Positions 39,101-50,200 of a stretch of DNA of 64,000 nt are shown piece by piece. The stretch lies in NCBI RefSeq assembly GCF_905475465.1, contig NC_062238.1, positions 10,323,368 to 10,387,367 of the forward strand, given 5' to 3'. The position numbers were made by a program, and so were the translations under genes. Position 1 is the first letter of the stretch. Every line of letters starts with the position of its first letter. The notes under the pieces were generated by a model. It was not told the origin of the DNA, did not search any database, and was given only the letters and a program-made list of their open reading frames with translations. The stretch comes from Pieris napi. Lineage: Eukaryota > Arthropoda > Insecta > Lepidoptera > Pieridae.

Positions 39101-42100
39101 AACAAATTGTTTCATCTCATTTAATGTGCGAACTACTGCTATTTAATATCGTCCATTGTGACTATCTCCAATATTTATTGTTGAACATGTTGTTACTCAA
39201 TTTAGTAATAAAGGAGGTGACCCAAATAAGGCCTACCTTAATTTGTTTATTCTTTAACTAGCGAACCCGCTATAAACCTATAATAACAATACCCTGGTAA
39301 TATGAAATACTTTTATTTATTTATTAAACTTATTAAAATAAAAATAAAGATACTACTGTTTTCTCTGCCAGAATTTTAAAAACAAGCGTACGCCACTACG
39401 CTCATGGAACGGGCCACTTTCTGTGCTTGTGGGTGTTAGTTAATGTATACGCACACATCTATAAACATTAGGGGCCATTTGAAATCGAGAAGCGGGAAAT
39501 TTAAAAAATAGGCCTTATTAGGACATAGGCTTTATATGGTTACCTTATTAGTGTTATATTCCTAGCAATTATACTATTGCATTTCGTGTTAATTTTTAAT
39601 CTTTAATAAAGTTAAGTGCCCACATTTTAAAGCACACACATGAATTAGTAGTAGATATATTATTCATCGTGAGATACGATAAGGGTTATAAATCATATCT
39701 ATTTCCATTTCAGAGCGACCCTTTTTCAAAATAAGACCCAAGCCATATCCCGTAAACATAACGCGCGGGGAAGATACGAACATCGCGAGGCCAACTAAAG
39801 CCCGCGAGTATTACCTCGGGGATTTGATTTCTGGGACTTATTGCTCGAGAATCTTCAGTGACTGCGATCGTAAAAACTGTAGGTTACAATCACCAAATTT
39901 CCCTGGAGTTTATCCGAGAAATTTGACGTGCTACTACGCGGTTCGACAGCACGAGGTGCCCCAGGGGAAACATGCCCTTATTGTGGTTAAGCAACCAAAT
40001 GGGCAGCTGATTTCCATAAGAAGTCAGAAAGCGTTGTATGCGACTAATCAGCAAGAGCGGGGTAATAGTGGACGGGAGTTGAAATTTTGGGAGCAATGTG
40101 ATGAAGTTCAAGACTATGTAACCGTGTATGATGGCTACACGACGAGGGATCCAGTAATTTTGAGGTTTTGCGGAGGAGGAGTATCAGTTCCGGAAGCAAT
40201 ATCGAGTGGCCCTGAGTTATTAGTAGAATTCACTACGTCACCTTTTGGAACCTTTTTGCAACCGGCAACTGCTCAATCTTTGCATGGATTTCAATTAGAA
40301 GTTGAGGTAAGGATATATTTTTAATTATTTAAAATTCCTTTTTTTTAACTTAAGCATAAAACACCAATATATTAAAATATATCTGAAGTTATATATCAAA
40401 CGTTATAAGAAATTTTGGTTTTTCACTATCGATCATGAAATATCAAGCCAGATGGTAACAAAAATATCGTAATAAATCAACAACGAAGCTTTCTTGTAAA
40501 AATATGAATCCAAGAACATTTTTTTAATTAAACGAACAGGGTTGTAAAACCAGTTAATCTATGGAAGTACTCGTTGACCTTGAATGTCAAATAAATATAC
40601 ATATTTAAGTGAATTGAAATACCAAATACAAAGTTTTCTTTTGTGTTTAGCATTGTGTGAGACGATCTATTATAGCAGGCGAAATGATGTAAACGTTGGT
40701 GGTTTCCTCAATAAACCTTTGATGTTTGAACATTCGCCTCCGCATTTTTACCTTGTTTGATAAGTTACCCTTAACGTAATTTCAGATCGCATAGTAACTG
40801 AGGAATTGCTTTATTCTGGTTCTAGTGTATTCTGCCTTTATATTAATTTTAGGCTGTATTTTTTGTTCGGCGCCCGGCGTATGTACTATACATACTTTTG
40901 GACAAAATGCTCCTCAACCTTTCAAAGGTTTCGCCACGGTATAAGGGAAACTGTTGTTCACAGTGAGATGACTTTTTAAATGTATGTCAATTTATATGAT
41001 GTGTTTGCCCTAATTTTGTGGTCCAAATAAAAAAAATGGGTCTGTTGGGTTTTAGTGGGTAGGGCACCACTTAAAGAAATTACCCCGGCGCGGATCCGTA
41101 AATTGATTTCCCAATAATGAAAAAAAAATTGCGACTTATTTGGGCAGATACTGTGCTAGTTACACTTGGATAGTGCTGGGCACTATAGAGCAACGATGAG
41201 CCAAGCGATCTTCTCTTTTTTCATCATTCATATTTTGACTAAGAGTTTGTAAGGACTTGACGCGATATTATCTGGACTTGGATATATTTTACATATCCTT
41301 TTGCTGGTAATTTTCTACAACATCTAAACAGTTTCAGTTGATATTTATCCCTGAAAATTCCTGATTTTTACGTATGTCGTAACTGTTTAATTAACACTAG
41401 AACACTCAGAGTGAGTTTACCTCATATATCATGTCCTTGTATACCATACCATTTATATTATACCATGAAATATATGTTACTGTGAGCGAAGTATACCTAG
41501 TGGACTAATAAAGCTCGGAATTTTAATATCAAATCCAGTACAATGCCAAGTTTTGAATTAGAATATATTATTCAATATTTGAAATTACGAATTTATAAGC
41601 ATATAAACGCCAGAATTTCTGTTAGCCAATGCGTTTACCGCAGTGGGTTAGCAGCTAATAATGCTTTGAGTTCCCGTGCAATTACGATAAGTCTTTGGTA
41701 AACGTTGACCTAAAATTATTCACATATTAAAGGCATTTAGTATAATAATATTGCGTATTTTTTTTTCTTATTTTTAGAGCAGTGTTAGCATAGTGGCTTC
41801 AGCGTGCGACTTTCTTACCTAAGGTCGTAGGTTCGATCCCCCACTGTGGACTTTCTTTCTATGTGCGTTAGATTGACAAATGATCATGAAACAGATTCAG
41901 AAGTCTGAGGCCAAGACCTAAAGAGGTTGTAGCGCGACTGATTTTTTTTTTTCTTATACACATACTTTATGATTTTCAAAGTAGTTGTTTTGTTAATGAG
42001 TCCAATTATGAAACACAATAATAGTTTTAAATTGAAAGGTAGATCACTAATTTGCTTTTGAAAAAAATTTAATACCATGTAGTAGTATTTACATTCCCAA

Positions 42101-45100
42101 AAAAAACTTAAGAAATGTTACATAATACGGGTTATTAGGCTATGGATTCGACAAATCTTATCTCTTTTGAAGATTTTATCATTAAGAAAATGTCTTTTTG
42201 TTATAAGTTGAATGATGAGTAAGCTCTAAAAGAACAATCTTATAACGATAAGATCTTTCTAATTAAATTATACTTAAGGTTGTTATGCCCATTGTCTTTG
42301 AGGCAAATCTGCCGTCTCAGTTGGAAATATTATAATTTCAAAGAAATTTAATTTAATTCTACAGAACTTTATTTGTAATGTATATTTAGGATTCTGATAA
42401 ATTTATCCATTTACAATAATAATCTTGCAAAATCATATTAATATGGATAAAAAAAAATGGATTTACTAATATTTACAAACTGGTTGAGAGAAAAAGTTTG
42501 GTATATATTTCCGTTTTCACTTTGTTATTTGAACTCCCGTCACCATTGCAAAGCCATGTCTGTATTGGACTCTATTAGTAAATTCGGTGGACTATTCAAT
42601 CTAAATTATTTTTTATCACATCATCTATCAATACATGCGTTCATTCGCATTTGCATACACCAAGATCGATCAAATCAAAATTTAAAATATCATTTAGTCA
42701 TGTAGGTAACTTAATAAACACTAATAAACGTCACTTAAAAAAGAATGCTTCTAAATTTACACCATTGAGAACTAGACGAAGGACTGGATCACGGACGAAG
42801 AACGAACGAGAAGAACTGGCAAACTCTTCATTCTTTCAAATCGCATTGTACCCAAAGTTTGTAAGCACTTGCTCCTCATCACATTATAACAGTTAATTAT
42901 TGTAATTATATTTAAAAAATAATAAAAAATACGCAATTATTTCTTTCTGATAATGCAATTACATTACTGAAGGAACAACGCAAACACGTAGTATCAAGAT
43001 GAATCAAGGCTGAAAATAATTATTCAAGCAAAACCAAATGCAAGATCTGCATACAAATAAAATTCACTCGCGTTAAACAATAAATCAAGCCATACCATGC
43101 TCTGTTTGGGTCTATGCCAAAGTGTAATTAGCAGAGCTCGTACGGCCAGTTATTATAATGGAGCATTCACTATACTCCACAGCAGTTTGCATTGTTTCAA
43201 CTTATCAAATTAAGCCGCGGCCTCAAACCACTTTTTCTCGCCAGGACTTTGTACCTTTTCATAATCTTACCTGAATGGAAATTATGTTTGCCGTAATAGT
43301 ATTAAATTGTTCGTTTCCTTTATTAAACAACGAATATTACTGGTTTTGTCTGCAGTCTGCTGAAGAATTTTTTATGTCAAATATAATGGAAAAGTTATCG
43401 TAATATTTGAAATTAATCTAAAGTTTATTAGTGTCAAATAGTATACTGGAAAATTGTCTTTATTATGTTCCCCTTCCTGGAAATGTACCTATTCTACATA
43501 TATTCTAGAGATATATAGATATATACGCCATGATGTGAAGATACTGATAAGTATTTTAGTAAAAACGGTGCAATTATATTGATGTATTTTATATAAGATG
43601 GCTAGCTGAACACTATAAGATGTTTTTGAGTAAAACAATTGTTAAAATAATTATAGACGTGATTTAGGTTGTGTTTTGTTTTGCTATATTTTATACATAA
43701 CTTTTTTTACTGCACCAAAAACCATTTCATTTCAACGGTCAATTATTTAAGTTCCTGATACTTTATGATATTAAAATTAATATAATGCTAATGGGCTAAT
43801 TATAACCCACTTATTACAGCCATTTTAAGCGAAATCATCGTATTAAAATCTGGGTTACAACTCTTAATACCTCTTGACCCTCTCCTTAGCGTATCTTGTC
43901 TTGAATGCGCAAAGTATTATCTAAAATCAATCTTATAAAAATTCCCATCACAAACAAATGTGAGAATCGGAAAACATTTCGCCATCCAAACGTAATACAA
44001 TCATTGAATGAAATTGATATTAGCATAATAAAACGTTTTAGGTTAGATTCGTCGATCAACAATCGCCGACCTACGCAAAAAATAAGCGGGCCTGTGAGTT
44101 TTGGATAAGAGGGACTGGCCGAGGTGTGTTGGAGCACCCTCAACACTCTTTACCGCCGAATACAACGTGTCTATATCATATGCAGGGAATCGATACTTCT
44201 GGTCCTTCGGGCAAGAATATATTTTATCGACGACAATTTTCAGCTCCGAGATTTCGTGTCTGGTTCTCAGTATTAAAATTTTATGTGACGAACGCTCTCA
44301 ATCCGAATTTGCCTGAAGATGAGTACTGCGGAAGCCATTTGAATATATGGGATGGACCCATGAGAATATCGCCTGGCTGCAGCGACATTTTTTGGTATGA
44401 TATTGCTATTATGATCTTATTTACTACCTTTCTTTATTGTAATTGGCTTTGTATTTTATCACAAATTCAATTCAAAATCATTTATTCATATAGGTAACAC
44501 AATGTACACTTATGAACATCAAAAACAGAAATACATATTAAATGCTTCTTACTTTATATTTACTGCCAGTTCTCAAATCAAGGGCGTAGATAGGAAGAGA
44601 AGAACTGACAATAAACTCTCCGCTACTCTTTTTAATCGCCAAGTTTTTCGCTTTACACAATGTTTGTAAGGAGCTGCAATTATTACACCATGTTCCAAAT
44701 GACATCTTAAGCAATTAATAATAATAAAATAAATTAAAAACAACGATTTGTCCTCTAGCAGGAGTCATGGTAAAATAGGAGCACGCACTTACATTCTCGT
44801 GTGAACAACACGCAAAATAAAAATAAAATTATCAATCAATCAATAAAGAGCTGAAATTATAAGCAAAGCGTACGTTTTGTATTTTGAATAATATATCATA
44901 ATTCGGCGTTAAATTAACACACTACAATATGTAAAGTTCAACCTAATTTAAATATTTATTTTTAAAATAAATCGAAACACTTCGTCTAACGAATGGGTGT
45001 TTTTTTTTTAGTGACAAAGACCGCTCAGTACAAATGTCTAGAGCCACCTCACCACAGTCAGTGATAGTGGGTCGTCCTCCCACTAATGCCACTTTAGTTG

Positions 45101-47256
45101 CGAGATTCTGCCGCGAGAGGGCGCCGAGAACGTGTGAACATGCGTTACTTAGAAGGTCGAGGGCCTGTGCTCGAACTGAAAGTTTTTTATCAAAAGGCGA
45201 TTCTCTAACTTTAGAACTGAAATTGACACAAGGGACCGCTCTGAAGTGAGTTTTAACTTTCTAATTTACTTACACGTTTTATATTACTTGAAAACTTATG
45301 GTCGCTCTTATTCCTTGAGTGTTTAAAACTGAAGTTGCGAAAGCTTCAAGTAGGTTCTACTAAATGACTTGTCTTTTGTTTAATACACTTTCTTTTTTCG
45401 AAATTAGTAAGTTTTGTTTCATAAGAATAACTTATAGAAAAGATAAGAAATATTAATTCGGCCTTATTAAATCATCGAAATATATAAGTTAAGTATATAT
45501 TTCGTATAAGTTAAGTTATGCTTTTCATTGCGGTAAATATTTATTACTGGCTGGCTAATTTTTATGTGTATTATTTCAGACCAGTTTTCTTCAAAGCGTT
45601 ATACGAGTTCGTTGACCTGCACCAAGATGGAGAGCCATGGGGTCATGGTCCTTGTTCTAGGAGGTTTTCTTCTCGTTCTTTTCCCGAAGCACCACCGGAC
45701 CCACCAGTAACATTTTCATCACCAAGAGATGTTTTTCTCTATGGCAGGGGAGGAAATCGTAATATCAGGTATTGGATAAATTTGTTATCTAAAATAAGTT
45801 GCGCCAGTTGATTTTATTTAATATCAAATTCTTTTTCATACAGTAGTAGTTACTTAAAGTAGAAGTTATAAAAACTATTAAAACAAAATAAGCTTCCACA
45901 ACTCATTGTTTTTTAAGGCAGTTTTTGCCGCGCGCCACCTATATGGAAGCAGCTGCACACCGATATATATCCGAACCAATTGGACTTATGGTCCTTCAAG
46001 AAAAGAGGGTACCAATTCTTAAAAGGTCGGCAACACACATGTGAGCCCTCTGGCAATGTGTGTGTCTAAAGGCGGCGATATCATTTAACACTATGCGAGC
46101 CCTTTTGCCCCCTGTACAAATAAAAGCTCAATGCTAAAATAATCCAATCTTTTAGAATATTGGAAAACAATCTTAAAATTAGGAAATTATAATTATTATA
46201 TTATTTATTTATGTGTTTATTTACAGAATTTCAAATTTGATTGTTTAAAACTGTATTAGACTCGAAACTCGGCCTTAAGTTCTTTTTGATGTCTAGTTAG
46301 TTTTCTTTTATAAAGCATCTATTTTAAAGTCATGCACGATTTTAAAAGTTGTGTAATTTTAAGCGTCTTTCAACAGCTGCACGTACCGATTTGAAGCTAA
46401 CCCTGGCGAGGTCGTACGGCTGAAGATATGGAGCGTCCGAAGTGGCGGAAGACTATGCAGATCTGTGCATTCTGCTCACTCTCCGTGGTTCAGATGTGGT
46501 GGCGAGGTCACGGCGGCTGTTAGAGTTTTCGACCGACCTTGGAGGGATAGTGGGCCTGGAGTTCTACGGGATTGTTTATGCAGGTAAAACAAAAAAAGTA
46601 TTGTAATTATTTCTAGAATACGATCAAAAGTATTTAGTAGCTTCAGTAATCGTGCCCCGTAACATATATCAGCCCTGCGATTCTGTAACTCACTTCACGA
46701 ACTCACACAGCGGTTTTCGCATCGGCGGTCGCTCTCAAATCAGTCGTGAAGCAGTCATTTTATGATTTGGCATTCTGAAAAGGTGGGAACTTGTAGTTTA
46801 TTGTTTATCAGAATGCCAAATCATAAAATGACTGCTTCACGACTGATTTGAGAGCGACCGCCGATGCGAAAACCGCTGTGTGAGTTCGTGAAGTGAGTTA
46901 CAGAATCGCAGGGCAGTACATTAATGATAACTTTTCTTATAGATTTTACGTGTTTATTCTCTGCTTTTTTTGCTCCACGAATCGAATCCTAGCACGTAGT
47001 AACATAATAAAACTTTGCGGTTAACCTTAAACTACTCCTGCGCCCTTATGTCTCTAGTCAACTTTCTTTTCTATTACCTACTGAGCTGTTAAATGTTTTA
47101 ATTATAGCAGATGTACCTTATTTAAAATTTTGCTAGCAGACCGGCCAAGCGTTGCTGTGGCTAAGGTTTTTGTAATATATATTACATAGTAGCAAACTAT
47201 TCAAGGGAAACGGTAGGAAAACACCAGTCAGCGCCATCTATTAGAATTATTGTGAC

Positions 47257-47287
<31 letters not shown>

Positions 47288-50200
47288 TCCATGCTAATTG
47301 TAACTAATTAAAAGGTGATTAAATAGTTTGATAGCCATGGCGTTAATTATTGTTTTAATTTTTAAATACATCGTTGTACTATATGCTGGTACCCACAGGC
47401 GTGTTGGTTTCCTTGGTAGATACATATTTAAATGTCAAGTACATTACTTGGTACTGTCGAAATACAGAGTTCGTAATTGATCTACAGCTTACAAGGGTCT
47501 AACCCCCGCTGTAAAGCCAGCACTAAATATAAAAATTGAAACATCTTTCGTTAATCCTATGAAACTAATATTTCAGTGATGTATTTGACTACGAATTTAC
47601 ATCGACATCAACTGTGGCTGAGTTGAAATTTGACGTTGTGAATATGACAGCAATGGATGACTTCCGGTCTTTTGGATTTGAGGCTTCAGTAGAGTTTGTG
47701 AGGGTCGAATCCCATTGTGAAGACTCACACAGAGTCCATGGACCGAGTGGGGAGTTACTTTTGTATTCTTCTATTATGGGTATGGTAAGTACATATCTTT
47801 ATATATATAATTCTTCTGTGAGTGTGTATGTCACTGAACTTCTCTCAAACGACTGGACCGATTTTGATGAAATTTTTTGTGTGTGTTCAAGGGGATCTGG
47901 GAATGGTTTAGATTCACAAATCAGCCCGGCAGGTGGCGCTGCAGTCGGTACTTTCATACTTTAATATCCTAATAGCTTGAAATATCATGCAGGACAACGT
48001 CTGTGGGGTCCACTAGTTTTTTATATTTTCTTTACTAAAATGTGCAATTCAACTGGTTCAGGCGTAGACATCAAATTACCATTCATTACAACAACCGAAG
48101 TTCCAATGTATGACAACGAATAAATTCCCCCTCTTTATTTTTAACTAACTCAACTTCGCTAGCTCTGCGACCCAAAGAATATCTTGGCCTCTGAAATAAA
48201 AAAAATACGAATCTTCCAGCGATCTCTGTCATGTTCCACCTCTCGTCACTTGCTGGGGTCGGCTGCAGAAGATCCTCCTCCGCTCTATAGAACCAGCCGG
48301 CATGCATTACCGGTCTAGGGAATATTAGGCTGGGCTTTTTTTTTATAGAACAGGGGGCAAACGGGCAGGAGGCTCACCTGATGTTAAATGATACCGCTGT
48401 CCATTGACACTCTCAATGCCAGAGGGCGAGTGCGTTGCCGGCCTTTTTAGAATTGGCACGCTCTTTTCTCGAAGGACCCTAAGTCGAATTGGTTCAGAAA
48501 TACTTCAGTGGGCAGCCGGTTCCACATAGTGGTGGTGCGCGGCAAAAACTGCCTTGAAAAACGCTCAGTTGTGGAACTGCGGACGTCACGTGACAGAGAA
48601 GTTTTACTTAACTTTTTGGCTTTTTCGTGGGTCGCAACAATAAAATGCTTGAGAAACAATGGTGTGGGAAATCTCTTTCTGTTGGAGGTTTGATGATGCT
48701 TATTAGAATATGTATTCTTCCAGGATCATTGTGACCAGCGTCCTTGGTTGATTGATCCATCACCTGGTCGCTACCTCTACTTGAGGATTGAAGGCAGTAT
48801 CATAAAAGAACCAGACTTGGATAACTTCACTCTTCTCAATAATATAACCGTCGCTCCAGATCTGCGGCACATGTGCCGTACGCAGAACCGAATAGCAGTA
48901 TATACTGGAGGACTATCGCCGGTTTACATTTGTCCACTACCGCCCCATAGACAGGTATGATTATTTTAACAGATTTACGTGTAATGCAGATTTCGATAAT
49001 TTCCCATAGTGAATTTTTTCTTCTGTATACTCAGTGATCCCAACTTGGGGGTTTTCCCCCCAAATTAAGGAAAAATCAATATGTTTATATATTTTTGGGT
49101 TTCTGGGTTGACTTTATTCAAGATTTTTTTTTCTTAAAAAAGGTATGTGTTTTGGGTGAACTTATAGGCTAAGCAATAACGTTACACAGAAGATATAGAC
49201 GCAAGGAAGAAGTGGCTATTTGATACCTTCTTCATTCCTTGCATCTTTGTAGCTTGTTACATGTACAAAAGTTCTTAATTTTAAATAATTACATACAAGA
49301 TTTTATTGTTAAAATTATATAAAGCAAGTGGTGGCATTAATTTAACAAATGGTTGACGTCCAATATAACCTAGATTTTACAATCCCAACTAATAACCATT
49401 GCAGTTTATCAAAGCACACAGGAGGCGCTATAATCAGAAGGCATAAATCTGTATGAATTATTTTAAGCATTAAAACATATTATAATGAAATGAATCCCAA
49501 TTACAATACAAACAGTATTTCGTTTCATATAAACACGAGTCATACGATTTGGTTGTTCTCTGCATTTGAACTTTTACTGTTTGCTTGTAGAGTTTACTTG
49601 TAATGGTAAGATTGCCATTATTCAAATTACACTTAACAATAATTAAATTTCAATTTTTCTATGTGCCAAATGATAGAGCCAAGTTATTATTACTAACTTT
49701 AACTTACGAAAAACATTTAATTCCAGGAAGAGCAAACCGTAGAAATTTTCTCCGATGGTTGGATTAAAGAAGTGGACCCCCTAGCAAAGCATGTGTTAGC
49801 CCCTCCGCCATCACCGGACCATTTTGACCTGGATTGGCCCAGATCCCTCTCCGTTGAGCTGATGGGCGTTGAGAGTGGATCCTACTTTGTGACATGGCTG
49901 GAACTGTCTAGGAGGTATTATTCAATGTTCTTTATGTCTCATCTTATCATAAATCAAATAGAAAATGAATTTAAGCTCTAGATCAGTGTTTATCGTGGGG
50001 CCCACGCCCCAGGGGGGGCAATTTCCTCGTTAAGGGGGGCAATCGCAATCAGCTGGATTTAACACAACGTGGAGACTTGAGACTGAAGCTCACCAAATTG
50101 GAAGCCAGCATCGCTGCTCTTTGCTCTCACTTAATTAATATAGAAAAATCTTCATTAAAATAATTTGGAATTTGAATTTTAGTTAATTTATAATTACGGC

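Larger units (their letters stand above)
40307..44041. other. CUB-gene intron, mostly unannotated
   Basis: 3.7 kb. Recognised pieces are a SINE (41777-41945) and a LINE tail (42671-42890). A GC-richer patch at 41038-41110 (GGTCTGTTGGGTTTTAGTGG, CCCCGGCGCGGATCC) may be an old repeat. No exon signal seen. Confidence 0.4.

Noticed and set aside
44101..44316. 71-codon ORF overlapping the 44042 exon
   Set aside because: It is an alternative frame of the CUB exon; the exon frame has the matching phases and cysteines.
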